Source of the DNA: Carallia brachiata
Lineage: Eukaryota > Streptophyta > Magnoliopsida > Malpighiales > Rhizophoraceae
NCBI GenBank assembly: GCA_021464245.1
Contig: JADCRB010000064.1
Span: forward strand, 5,300,505-5,364,504
Direction: 5' to 3'
Length of the DNA: 64,000 nt
The notes under the pieces are model-generated. The model did no database searches and was not told the origin of the DNA. It worked only from the letters and a program-made list of their open reading frames with translations. The position numbers were made by a program, and so were the translations under genes. Below, piece by piece: positions 38,320 to 51,300 of this stretch (its first letter is position 1; each line of letters begins with the position of its first letter).

Positions 38320-41300
38320 TCATCTGGGTGGGTCGAAAGGCCAATCTTGGCCAACTTCCAGTAAAGGACATTTAACAATATCTACGCGCTGAAGAGAGGA
38401 GGGTAGCCCTTCTCTTCGAAGGGATTGAAGCTTTCGGCAGCAACGGATCTTCAATTGAGTGAGAGAGGTGAGGCAGTGAAGTCCTGAATTATCCAATGAC
38501 TCCAGATTATATAAAGAAATTCCAGTGTAAGAGAAGTGAGCGAGGTGAGGCGGTGAAGTCCCCAATTATCCAATGACTCCAGATTTTCAAGTCGGTCCAG
38601 TCTAAGAGAAGTGAGAGTGGGGGGCAGCCACACTTCTCGCAAATTGCGGCAAAATGAAACCCACAATTCTCTAAGAGAAATGAGGGATTGAAGGCTCATG
38701 TTTACCAAAGATTCCAGACTGGGGCAGCTGTAGATCTGTAATTCTCTAAGAGAAGTGAGGGATTGAAGGCCCTCATTATTCAATGACTTGAGATTTGGAA
38801 AGAACCAGATTTTAAGAGAGGTGAGAGTGGAAGGCAAAAACATGTTTTCTGGTGGGAAAGACTCCACCTCTTCATACCAACTACCTTCTCCATATCCACC
38901 AATGCCGAGCTTTGTAAGATTGGGGAACAGTCTGGGCCAATTTACAATAGCAACTGATGGACAATTATATATATCCAACTCCATGAGAGAAGGGATACAT
39001 CCCGGATGCCATTTCAATTTTGGGCAGTTCCACAATTTGAGGGATTTGAAATAGTACTGGACAGTTTGTTCCTGCTGAGATGCAGCAGTAGTCAAGAGGG
39101 ATTCCAGTATTGGACAATCAATAATTTCAAGAGACTCTAACATTGGGAACAAATCCAGTGGGAATCTCGTGAGTGAATCATAATTTCCGATATAGAGTTC
39201 TTTAAAACCAACGGAAATCGGAGACTCTAACATTCGCTCCAAAATCTCTAGCGGCCAACCAGCGCAGTGCCAATGACATATACGGAGACTTGGTGACCAA
39301 GAAGAAGGAGGCAATTGTAATATCATGCCACGGTAGTCGTCCTTAATCTCAAACTTTTGAATTGCAGGAGCCCTCAGAAGTGAAGCTAGTCGATCGCATC
39401 CCTCAATTTCAAGTTCAATTAAAGAAGGCAGGTGCAGGGGCTGAATTTTCTTTAAGTTGGGGCATTCTTGGATCACAAGAGATTCTAACAACGGGAAGCT
39501 TGTGAATGAATCACCACCCTCGTCCATGTTGTTGGTATAAGAAACCCATTCTTCCCATTGTTGCATCCTTTTAAATTTCAAATATTTCAGACGTCCAAAT
39601 GGCCGTTTATTCCCATTACGGTAGAACTCAGGCCCCACAACTTTGATTCCATCCAACTCTTTGATTGTTAGGCACTTCAGCGATTCCAACTGCCCAAGGG
39701 ATGGTGGTAAGGACGAGCAATATCTACATCTTATAAGCTTCAATTCCACCATTTTTGAGAAAGAAGAATCTCCAACCCAATCTGGAAACCTCATCCCTGC
39801 ATACCCATCAATGTCAAGTCGTTCGATGTTCCTGTGTGGCTGCAACTTCTCAAGCACATTCCTTTCATGCAGTGAGTTTTCACTGCCTTCATCACCCCAT
39901 ATCATGTCTAACCGCTTAAGCTTCTCCTTACATTTCAAATTGGCCTCCACCGACTCTTCAACTTTCGAAACATTTCTAAGTCCCTTAATTTGAAGGTGTC
40001 CCCCTAGGCGATTAAGTGGTCCCAACTCCTTGATGCTGCAATTACTCTCCTTTCCCACGATGAAACGAGACAACTTTCCAAGCTTCTTCAGTTTACTCAT
40101 ATTTGGTGGCATCTTTCTCACTTGTGTTCCTCTAACATCCAGATGAAACAAGTTGATTAATTTGAAAAGTTCGGCTGGCAGCTCCACAAGGGATTCACAG
40201 TAATAAAGGATTAAGATTTCTAAGTTACTCAAATTGACAACAGAATCAGGCAACCTCTCAACTGATGAGAAAGAAAGATCCAAGTAGCGCAAATGTATTA
40301 AGTGACCAATTGAATTAGGCAAACCAACCTTTTTGCAGCAAAACAAAGACAAAACTCTCAAACGTGTGAATGTCGACAAAATATTCTGCATCGCCTCGTC
40401 ATCAATAGTGACAAGCCACTGTGATGGTCCCATGTGTAAGAACGTGCGCAGATGTTGGATTGTGGAGTTCTGGTTATTTACCTCATGTTCTGTCCCCTCA
40501 TCAACCCATAAGTGACGAGTCCTCTTTGTTATCTCGCTCGATCTATCTACACCAATTCTGAAACAAAATTCTCCAGAAATAGATTTAGCCAAGTCACTTA
40601 TAAGATCATGCATAACAAAACATCCCCTTTCCATGGCTTGTTGAAAAAAAGACCTCGACACCAAATCATCAAAACAGACTTCGCCTGCTTTCTCCACTTC
40701 TTCTATATGCATGTTCACTTTAGGTTGGATCAAAAGGCCTTCTGCCGTCCATAAAAGGATTAGTTGCTCTTTCTTAAATTCATAATCCTTAGGAAACACT
40801 GCACAATAGACCAAACACCGTTTTAGATGAGATGGAAGAAATCGATAACTCAATTTAAGAACTGCAAATATGCTATCTTTGTGCAAATTCCAGGTATCAC
40901 TCTCTAATATTTTTCTCCATTCTCTAGGATCTCTTTGGGATCGTAAGGCACCTCCAAGCACTTTGGCAGCTAAAGGTAAGCCATCACACTTTTCAATTAG
41001 TTGTTTTCCGATGCTTTCCAATTCTGAAGGGGCACTAGAACAACCTGTCCCATTGAACGCATGCCTATCGAACAATAACCAACAATCATTGTCCTTAAGT
41101 TTTTCTAGCAGATAAGGTGCAGAAGTTTGCATGTTTTTAGCAACATCTACATCCCGTGTTGTGACAAGGATCTTGCTTCCTTTACTCCCAGATATTAAAG
41201 ATTTCAGCAAATCTTGCCACTTAAGATAATCTCTGTTCCAAACATCATCCAAGACAAGGAAAAATTTCTTTCCTGTTAAATCATCCTTTAATCGATTTTG

Positions 41301-42085
41301 AAGTTGATCGAGATTGTTGCTATTTGAAGTTTGCCGGTGAATCCTTCGAGAATATCTTTGGTGAGCCTAAGAACATTGAATTCCTCAGAGACACAGACCC
41401 ACGACTTTTTATCAAACCAATCGTCTGCTCTGCTATCACGATAGACATGTTGAGCAAGGGTGGTTTTACCCAAGCCACCCATGCCAACAATGGCAAGGAC
41501 ATCCGGGTTACTGCTGTTTGCATCATCGGATAGCATCCATTTCATTATGGCTTCCTTTTGGGAATCCCTGCCATAAATGATGGATTCATCAGGAGCTGAG
41601 GTCGTTGGTGTTCTTTGGTATGATGGTTTTTCTCCAATGCCATCCTTCAGATCAAGGGCATCTTTTTGGTCGATTAAATCCTCAAGTGTTTCAAGGATTT
41701 CTTCCAACTTTTCCTTTTTTCCTGTTTTAAATGGAATACAAGAGGAGGCAAAATCTTGTACCTTGTCAAGAGTGGTTTGAGATTCAGCTTCCATCTCCCA
41801 ACGCTGGACTTCAGAAGCAATCTCATCCAAAAGGTCTTCAGCTTCATAGATGGCATCTTTAAGCTCATCAAGCCATTGCTTCACATAAGGATCAATGTGC
41901 TGCTTATCCTCTGCATCATCAACAACTTTGTTGATAGTCATCATTTTGATCTTCAGTTTCTTCAGTAGTTGAGGACTGAGATTTTGGCCCTTGAAGAAGT
42001 CCAAAACTCGCCGAGACGCCATCCTATCGAATAAAACCTGCAAGGTGGCACAGAGAAATGCCCCTCCAACGAGCGCTCCAGCCAT
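38320..42085 (-). CDS. CC-NB-LRR resistance protein, copy A (RPP13-like 1 type), with two frame breaks
   Basis: This is a cytoplasmic CNL immune receptor with no introns. The coiled coil begins MAGALVGGAF and carries an EDVID-like YEAEDLLDE (about 80-88). Next come the P-loop GMGGLGKTT (201-209), WVCVSEEFNV, FFLVLDDVW, GSKILVTTR, CDGLPLAAK, CLVYCAVFPKDYEF and FVMHDLISDLAKS (MHD). A long LRR region follows with repeats such as LNNEGLQSLTSLRELQIYSC. The frame breaks at about 41315-41335, between the P-loop and FFLVLDDVW: codons run to residue 254 and then continue in another frame. It shifts again near 38500 because of a 77-bp tandem duplication. The second main frame stops at 38451, while the sister-like C-terminus (CPLLEVGQDWPFDPPR) stops at 38320. 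Depending on those breaks this is a pseudogene or a mis-called gene. It is otherwise well conserved. Confidence 0.85.
38463..38617 (-). repeat. 77-bp tandem duplication inside the last LRRs of copy A
   Basis: ATCCAATGACTCCAGATT occurs at 38491 and again at 38568, with matching flanks GTGAGGC(A/G)GTGAAGTCC before it and AAGAGAAGTGAG after it. Each copy encodes a NLESLDN-GLH-LTSL repeat. The 77-base period is not a multiple of three. Copy B has only one unit here. Confidence 0.8.
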
Positions 42086-42440
42086 GATGTACGAATGGCC
42101 TTCCCCTCTTCAGTGAAACGCAAATCAAATTGTGTTAAGTGAAAATAAAAGCAAAAGATATTAAGAACAATAGAGAGGAAGTCAAGGAACAACAATAACA
42201 GCAAATGTTTACTCTCAAATTTAATGAAGAAGATTTGATGTCTAATATTTGAAGAAGAAGCATCACCTTGATTGATCGCCGAAGCCTTAACTTTAAGATT
42301 TTGATATATTAGTAGTGGTGAGTAATGGTAGATAGCACCACCACCACCAACAACAACAACAACAACAAGAAGGCGATTGAAATCAGAGTTCTCTGCTAGG
42401 TAATTTAGAGAGAGAGAGAGAGAATTCATACGGTGGATGC
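42086..42440 (-). promoter_or_regulatory. 5' leader and proximal promoter of NB-LRR copy A
   Basis: The first 140 bases are homologous to the region just upstream of copy B (to about 52150). The rest, from GAAGAAGATTTGATGTC at about 42224 to GAATTCATACGGTGGATG at about 42440, is homologous to 57155-57355. It contains an ACC/AAC trinucleotide run (42339-42367) and a GA run (42409-42422). Confidence 0.6.
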
Positions 42441-42943
42441 GGATGGGACTGGGTGAAAGTAGTCTTCCAACAAAAACGAGTCTCTCTTGAACATTTTAGA
42501 TTTAGACAAACAACAAAAACGAAGTCTTCCAAGAATCCAGGTTCCTTTTTTTTTTTTTCTTTAATATAAGTTTGACTTGGACAACGACAAAGTCTTCCTC
42601 CGAGTTTTTTTTAACTCAAATGAGCAACTCGGCTTTCCCTACTAAATAAATTCATGTATATATGCACATTTTGAAATAAGAACAAATTTTATCTTCATTC
42701 ATTTTTTTTAAATGAACGTAATTTATTTATAATTTTATATCATATAAAAATAAAATTTATTTAAATAAAAAATTAAAAATAATATTTAAATAATATTAAA
42801 TTATAAATTAATTTTATTTACTAAAAAAATTAACGGACACATAAAACGGATGCAGTTAGTAGTCAGTAGACGGGGAGGTGCGTACGGAAAGGCGACGGAT
42901 AAAAATTTTTTATTTTTTTTAATGGCCTACCCCTTAAATAGAG

Positions 42944-43411
42944 AGTATCAATATTTTTAATTTTAAATTTTTAAATTTTTTTACATTTGAGTTCTAAACT
43001 TTTTTAACATTTTATTTGAGTTTTAAATTTTTTGATTTTATACCAAATCAGTCTCTCTGTTTACCAAAAGTGATTAATCTATTAAAAAATAATTTTAACT
43101 TTACAAAAAAATTATTTAAAAAGGATTAAATATATGAATGAAATGTCTTTTCTATCAAAAATATACATATTACCTATTTAATTCGTATATTTGTTAATTA
43201 AAAAAATATTTGATTTATGTATTTAACTTTTTTAAAATAATTTTTATTAAGTTAAACTCGTTTATTAATTGATTGACCACTTTTTGTAATTTAAAGTACT
43301 GATGTAATAATATAATCAAAAAATTTAAAATTTAAATCAAAATGTTAAAAAGATATAATACTTAAATATAAAAAAATTTAAAAAATTTAAAATTAAAAAT
43401 ATTAATATCTC
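42944..43411. mobile_element. MITE-like element with long terminal inverted repeats, copy 1
   Basis: About 100 bases at each end are imperfect inverted copies. The left begins TATCAATATTTTTAATTTTA. The reversed right end begins GATATTAATATTTTTAATTT. Both continue with an A/T-rich arm including TTTTTAACATTTT and TTTAAATTTTTTGAT. No coding capacity is seen. Confidence 0.6.
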
Positions 43412-45274
43412 GAGACAAATTTAAAGTAAAAGGAGCCGCGCGTCCACCCCGTACGGACAGCCGCGGTTCTCTACATTTTTCGTTTTGAAGTCTCCAAATA
43501 ACTGGTTTACACATCTAAATTCTAATCACGACTCGCCGAGGAATCTTTCAAAGAAAAGGCTGTGTCTATCGCATGGGCAGAAAAAAAAAAAAACAAGAAG
43601 AACGGGGAGGCGACGTGCACTGTAGCAGCTAGTGAACATTAATTTTCTTAAAAATTTCTGATGTAAAAAGCAACATATAACTAAAAAATAAAAATATTTT
43701 ATTAATAAATAGTAACATGTATAATAACTTTCCTATTTTATTCTGATCTCTTCTTCCCCATTATTTAACAACTTGACAATTATGTCTTTTTATTGTTGTA
43801 AACAAAACAAGCGGACTAAAAATTTTTCAAACAAGATGGATTCTAGTGTCGTTTTGTCCTGAGTCTTTGCTTATAATTTTAGATTGAGACAAATAACGAA
43901 CTCGTAATCTTCCAAGAGTTCAAGTCTTCCTTGTTTCTTTTCTTTCTTTCTTTTAATATAAAATTAATATACAAAAATATCATTAATTTTATTTAAAATA
44001 ATAAATTTAGTATTTAAAAAATTTCATATAAGTTAAAAGATGATATCGATAATCATATAAATTAATATTACATCATAAAAAATAGATAATTTTTATTTAA
44101 AAAATTTTATAGTGTATTAAATTTATTATTATATATAAAGTTAGTATTATATTTATTATTTTTTAAAGTTAGTATTAGATTTATTATTTTAAACAAAATT
44201 AATGATATTTTTTATATTAATCTTTTAATATAAGTTAGATTTGGACAGGCAACAAAGTATTTCTCCAAGTCCTCTTTTTTTTTTTTTTTTCTTTGTTTTG
44301 TTTCTAACCAACGAGAGAGACTTGGCTTTCTCTACTAAATAAGTGCATGTATATATGCGAATTTTGTTTTTAGAGTTTCATGTATTTTTTAATAATATTA
44401 AAATAATTACGTAGTTTATCTAATAATATCTAATAATTTATTTATTTTTAAATTCAAATATTCAATAACACTTGAATTTTTTTTTAGAAAATATATCACT
44501 CTAATCTTAACTAAGCAATTTCACTAAATAGTTTTCTTTTTCTTAAATATTTTCATGATGTCACCATCGTAAATGAAAATTAACGGGGAGAAACAAGCAT
44601 AATAATTCACATATAATTTTCAGATTAAAGATCACATAAATGCTATGCTGTTGACTCTTGGACTTCTGGAAAATCATACATTAAGTTTGTCTTCGATATT
44701 TCCACAGCCGCCTTCCTTGAACAGAATTATGTTGATTTAAATTATCTATCACTTTCTGTAAATTTGTTATGATTTTCTAACATGTTCTACCTGTTCACAC
44801 AGTATGGAAATTAACTGGCCGTGGGGAAGGAAATTACTTACCTGGACAATTCGGGCGTATAATCTTCAATTTGCATCGTTTTGGTCGCTGAGACATTGAC
44901 AGCGGTGGGGAAGAAAATAAGTATATGGATGTAAATTAATATCACTTCGAGCAATTTAGCTGTAAATTTTTTTATATGATAATAGAATTTCATACTTATT
45001 GGGATCTTTCTTTCTTTTTTTTTTTTTTTTTGTTTGCTTGTTAGGAGACTGTGTCTTTAAATATAAAGGGTCAGTAACTCAAAGATCATTCTAATGCATG
45101 GCCTCTATAATGGGAGACCTTTGGTAAATAAATTACAAGAAAAATTGAAATAAGAGCTGAATTATGGAGGCCATGAAATGGGGACAATTTAGTTAATTTG
45201 AGGTTTTGATTAAAAGTTAAAAATGGAGGAAAATCTCAATTTGATTCTTCCAAATATCAAACAAAAAAAAAATT
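43412..45274. other. Intergenic DNA between the NB-LRR copies, first part
   Basis: AT-rich with several long A or T runs (for example near 44275-44291 and 45013-45030). A short GC-rich patch lies at 43432-43465. I see no gene or RNA. Confidence 0.35.
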
Positions 45275-45321
45275 AAAGAGTGGGAACCGGCTGCTTGAGA
45301 AGCAAACGGTTCCCACTCTTT
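45275..45321. repeat. Perfect 15-bp inverted repeat (hairpin)
   Basis: AAAGAGTGGGAACCG at 45275-45289 is exactly reversed as CGGTTCCCACTCTTT at 45307-45321. The 17-base loop itself contains a GCTT..AAGC mini-stem. An A run lies to the left and a T run to the right. Confidence 0.85.
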
Positions 45322-46950
45322 GTTGTTGTGGTTGTGTTTTTTTTTTTTTTTTGTTAAGTAGAACTTGTAACGTACTCCCTACTTATTTTTAATATGTGAA
45401 TTACTTTGTTTCTCGAAAAGAGGAGTTAAATTAGGAATACCTAAAAAAGAAAACTGACTGCCTTCAAGAGAGAACTCCCTCAAGACTCAAGAAAGATCTT
45501 TGAAGCTTGAGAGAGAGAAAAAAAAAAAAGGAGGGAAAAAAATAGAGAAAATGTTTAATTTTTGTTCAAAAAAAAAAAATGGTTGAGTTGCATTCCTGTT
45601 GTTCAAAATCCGAACACGGTTGCCGAGCGCTCTTGAAAGACCAAGAGGCAACATCTTAAGGAGATGATCAGTAAAATAAAGGAGTCAGGCCATGTTTGTT
45701 TATTTTGTCAAAATGCAAATGAACAGACCAGAGAATATGAATTGTTACAGGTTTTTGTCGGTGTGACAGTGGGAAATTGAATTCTCTTTTTTTTTTTTTT
45801 TTGGGTTAATGTAAAATTTTTTTTTTTTTTAACATCAAAATGGGTAGTGATCAGCCTATTAGATTTTAGTGGGAAGATGAGCTATAAGCCTGAAGACACT
45901 GCTGTGGAGACACTGCTCCCTAAGAAGCAGGGGTGAAGGTATATTAAAAAATGGATAGTGATCAGTTTATAAGTAAATTTGATTTATTTATTAAACGAGT
46001 TTTAAAATAAAGTTTGAATTTTGTTTTGAAAAAAAAAAAAAAAAAAAAGAAACACTAACGAATATCAAGATTCAAAAGACTATACCAACTAAAGTAGCCA
46101 GCACCAAGCTGAAGAGTACTTCGAATGGGTTAAGCTTAAACTTATTTGACTTGGTCTGCTTTCTTGAACAGGTGCTAAAGTTACACTAAAAAATTACTTA
46201 TTTACAAAAAATAAAAAAGGAATGTGACATAGAACCTGCAAGTATAAATTAAAAAGGTGATTGTATGGTAAATCATAGCAACGCAATTTGCGCAAAAAAT
46301 TGAACTGACAAAGCAACCTTCTTAGAGCTTTTCTTGTTTAGTTTGCAGTGTAGAAATCCACATTCACAATCACACATCTATAGCAATATTTCCTACTTTA
46401 ATTTGTCATTAGATTGTAAAATGGCTTCTAACTTTCATTAGATCCCTGCTTCGCAATGTATGAGAGCTTTGTTCAAACAAGATTCAAAATACAAATTTCA
46501 AATTCATGATTCAAATTTAAACATTGTATAAACTTACAGACTTGAGATGGTTACAAGATTAAACAAGTGTCTCTTTAATTCAAAAAGTTTCCAATTTAAC
46601 CATGTAAAACCAAACCAAACAAGCTAATCAAGCTATTACATAATATCTTCAACAAGTTTTCTTAACTGTCATAACCAACGGTTAAATCCTGATGAGAAAT
46701 ACTCCACTAAAAGGATTGGTCTCTGTGAGCCTCAGAAACATCACGGATAGATTCAATTACCAGGTCAAGTTTTTGGATCCAATATATTCACCGAAAGTGA
46801 CCACTGAAAATAGATGTATCCTGAAATGAGAAACAAGTTCAAGTGTAAACATTTGAAAATTTTTTATCAATGGAACTATTGCAGTTCAGTATGTGGCCTA
46901 AATAGTTTTTCCTTTTTAATTTCGGACTAGAGTTTTCACTAAGTTCAATT
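45322..46950. other. Intergenic DNA between the NB-LRR copies, second part
   Basis: AT-rich with long homopolymers near 45787-45830 and 46030-46050. No gene is recognised. Confidence 0.35.
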
Positions 46951-48315
46951 ATATTTAGTCTTATGAACATGGCAAAGCAAAATCATGATTTTTTTGACTG
47001 AATTGAAAAATTTTCAACAAGATGCCATAATATACTAGAGAAAAAAAAAAAAAACAATACAGAGGAGGAAGTGGTAAAGGGAATTAAGATCAGAAAGAAT
47101 TATGAGGAATATTGTTGTAAAGAAATTTCAAGCCAAAACTGCTATTGATTAAGAACCATGCTATAAGAAATTTGCATAAAGCTGCTTGACTCCCTATGAA
47201 TGTACACTAACACAACCACAATCACAGCACAAATGGCAAAAGATATGTTCCGAATTTATTGGCATGTAAATGAGAAAAAGAAACCGGAAAAGCTAGGGCC
47301 TCTTGCAACAGATGATGTGAAAGTAATGGATTAAAGAAATGAAGCTTGCAAATTTTATATCGCTACATATTATGGAGACTCGTAATTCCATTAAGATTGG
47401 AAAATTGAAAGGTAAGTGAGCAAAATGGTTTTGAGAAGCTGAGTAATTTGCCGAGAGAAAAGGAGAACCAGAAAATCGAAGTAACTAGAACTTTATCATT
47501 TCTTTTCTGCACTTTATAATTGCAAATTTACAATAGCCCACGGACAATTTGTTATAATTACAAAGCAAGATTTTTATTTACTTGAACCTAGTTTGTAGGG
47601 AAAGAAGTTTAGGAAGCTTCTTGTTCCTTTACAGCAAACCAAAAAAAACACGGCTGGCTACCTAGCTTGCACACGTAGATAGCAACTCAAAAATATCTCC
47701 AAGCACCAAGTTTACAGAGTTGGCCTTCAGCATAACCTCCTCGCATTACAGCTGCAACATCTATCAAAAACATTCTTCATAGCAAGCTGAACAACATGGA
47801 AACTAAGTTGTCCAACAAAAATCACAGAATTAATTTACCATTCCGTAACTCCTGTTGTTAAAGCCCCGGCAAAGCGAGTCTCAGCAAGTTATCAGCTCTC
47901 AATGGCAACTGCAGAACATGACATGGCTATTAAAACTTCAAATAGATATGCGGAACAACATTCTTTGGACAGAGGGAATTCGGTCTTTGTGGAACTGGTG
48001 CTCCATCACTGATACTAAACGTGCAGCATATATTAAAGGGTGGTGGAAACTGAAAAAGCAACAATATCTGACCGAAATTATGGAATCTATAACCATGAAC
48101 TGCAAGCCAATGAGTTGTAATATTAAGGGTTCAGGTCCATTACTGGAACAAAATTATGTATAGGAGATATTTATTCAACAATTTATGAAAAATGATGAGC
48201 TTACCGATGAGGAAAAAAAAAGAAAAAAGAGGTTAAGGAGACGAGATGTACCAAATTACCTTCGCAGAGCAATGTTTTGTGAAGAGAGTAAGCAGTAAAT
48301 CAAAGAAATAAAAAA
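46951..48315. repeat. 3' flank of NB-LRR copy B, paralogous to 37.1-38.3 kb
   Basis: This is the second copy of the downstream region described for 36770-38319; the shared words keep the same order. A 102-codon frame at 47855-48163 has no recognised family and is most likely chance. Confidence 0.5.
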
Positions 48316-51300
48316 TTAGAACCATTCTCGTGGGGGGTCGAATGGCCAATCTTCGCCCAATTGCAGTAAAGGACATGCAACAATATCTACGATCTGAAGA
48401 GAGGAAGGCAGCCCTTCTTTTCCAAGGGATTGGAGCTTTGGGCATCTAAAGATCCGCAATTCACTAAGAGAGGTGAGGTGGTGAAGTCCCCAATTATCCA
48501 ATGACTCCAAATTTTCAAGTCGTGAGATATAAAGAGAAGTGAGAGTTGGGGGCAGCCACACTTCTCGCAGATTGGAGCACAATGAAATCTCCAATTCTCT
48601 AAGAGAAATGAGGGATTGAAGGCTCATGTTTACCAAAGATTCCAGATTGCGGCAGTCTGAAATCTTCAATTTCCTAAGGGAAGTGAGGGATTGAAGGCCC
48701 TCATTATCCAATGACTTGAGATTTGGAAAGTAACGGATTTCAAGAGAGTGAGAGTGGAAGGCAAAAACATGTTTTCTAGGGAAAAGATTCCACCTCTTCA
48801 TACCAACCACCTTCCTTATCACCACCAAGACCGAGCTTTGTAAGATTGGGGAATAGTCTGAGCCAATTTACAATAGCAACTGATGGACAATTATATATAT
48901 CCAACTCCATAAGAGAAGGGATACATCCCGAAAGCCATTTCAATTTTGGGCATTGGTACAATTTGAGGTATTTGAAACACTGGAGGGTTGTTCCTCCTGA
49001 GATGCAGGAGCAGTCAAGAGGGATTCCAGTATTGGACAATGACCAATTTGAAGAGACTCTAACATTGGGAACAAATACAGTGGGAATCTCGTGAGTGAAT
49101 CATAATTTCCGATATAGAGTTCTTTTAAACCAATGGAAATGGGAGACTCTAACATTTCCTCCAAAATCTCCAGCGGCCAACCAGCGCAGTGCCAAAGACG
49201 TATATGGAGACTTGGTGACCGAGAAGAAGGAGGCAATTGTAATATCATGCTACGGTAGTCATCGATAATCATAAACTTTTGAATTGCAGGAGCCCTCGAA
49301 AGGGAAGCTAGTCGATGGCATCCCCCAATTTCAAGTTCAATTAAAGAAGGCAGGCACAGGGGCTGAATTTCCTTTAGCTTGGGGCATTCGTGGATCACAA
49401 GAGATTTTAACAACGGGAAGCTTGTGAATGAATCCCCACCCTCGTCCATGTTCTCATAAGAAACCCAGTTTTCCCATTGTGGCATCATTGCAAATATTAA
49501 ATATTGCAGACGTCCAAATGGTGGCTTATTCCCATTACCGTAGAACTCAGGCCCCACAACTTTGATTCCATCCAACCCTCCTATTGAGAGGTACTCCAAG
49601 GATCCCAACTGCCCGAGGGGTGGTAAGGACGAGCAATATCTACAACTTATAAGCTTCAATTCCACCACGTTTGAGAAAGAAGGATCTCCAACCCAATCTG
49701 GAAACCTCATCCCCGCATACCCATCAATGTCAATTTGTTCGATGTTCGTGTGTGGTTGTAACTTCTCAAGCACATTTCTTTCATGCAATGAGTCTTCACT
49801 ACCTTCATCACTCCATTTCAACTCTAACCGCTCAAGCTTATCCTTACATTTCAAATTGGCCTCCACTGGCTCTTCAACTTTCAAAACATTTCTAAGTCCC
49901 TTAATTTGAAGGTGTCCCCCTAGGCGATTAAGTGGTCCCAACTCTTTGATGCTGCAATCACTTTCTTTCCCACGATGAAATAAGCCAACTCTCCAAGTTT
50001 TTTCAGTTTACCCATATGTGGTGGCATCTTTCTCACTTCTGTACCTCTAATATCCAGTTGACACAAGTTGATTAATTTGGAAATTTCCTCCGGCAGCTCT
50101 GCGAGTTGTTCACACTCATACAGGATTAAGATTTCTAAGTTACTCAAACTGACAACGGAATCAGGCAACCTCTCAACTGATGAGTAAGAAAGATCCAACC
50201 AGCGCAAATGCATTAAGTCGCCAATTGGATCAGGCAAACCAATCTTTCTGTAATAACACAAAGACAAAACTCTGAGACGTGTGAATGTCGACAAAAAATT
50301 CTGCATCGCCTCATCATCAATATTGTCAAACCACTGCGATGGTCCCATATGTAAAAACGTGCGCAGATGTTGGATTGTGAAGATCTGGTAATGGATTTTG
50401 TCCTCTGGATCATCCTTAACCCATAAGTGACGAATCCTCTCAGATATCTCACATGATCGATCCACACCAATTCTGAAGCAAAATTCTCCAGAAATAGATT
50501 TAGCCAAGTCATTGATGAGATCATGCATGAGAAAACATTCCTTTCCATGGCTTGTTGAAAAAAAGACTTTGACACCAAATCATCAAAACAGACTTCCCCT
50601 ACGTTTTCTACTTCTTCTATGTGTGTGTTCATTTTGGGTTGGGTCAGAAGGCCTTCTGCCATCCATAAACGGATTAGTTGCTCTTTATCAAATACATAAT
50701 CCTTAGGAAATACTGCACAATAGGCAAAACATCGTTTTAGATGAGATGGAAGAGACCGATAACTCATTTTAAGAACTGCAAATATGGGATCTTTGCACAA
50801 ATTCCACGTATCACTCTCTAATATTTTTCTCCATTTCTTAGGATCTCTTTCGTGCCGTAAAGCACCTCCAAGTACTTTGGCAGCCAAAGGTAAGCCATCA
50901 CACTTTTCAATTAGTTGTCTCCCAATCCTTTCCAATTCTGGATGAGCACTAGAAGAACCTGTCCCATTGAATGCATGCTTTTCAAACAATAAGCAGCAAT
51001 CATTGTCCTTCAGCTTTCCTAGCTGAATAGGTAGAGAAGTTTGCATGTTTTTAGCAACATCTACACCCCGTGTTGTGACAAGGATCTTGCTTCCTTTTCT
51101 CCCAGACATTAAAGATTTCACCAAATCTTGCCACTTAAGATAATTCGTTCCAAACATCATCCAAGACAAGAAAAAATTTCTGTCCTGTTAAAACATTCTC
51201 AATCGTTTTGAAGTTGATCGAGATTGTTGTTATTTGAAGATTGCTCTGTGAATCCTTCGAGAATATCTTTTGTAAGCTTTGGAACATTGAATTCTTCAGA

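Noticed and set aside
41962..42429. 155-codon frame overlapping the start of NB-LRR copy A
   Set aside because: The translation is simple-sequence rich (poly-Val, poly-Leu) and overlaps the start of the true coding region in another frame; it is leader sequence.
47855..48163. 102-codon plus-strand frame downstream of NB-LRR copy B
   Set aside because: It lies in the duplicated 3' flank, has no recognised motif and no equivalent open frame in copy A.
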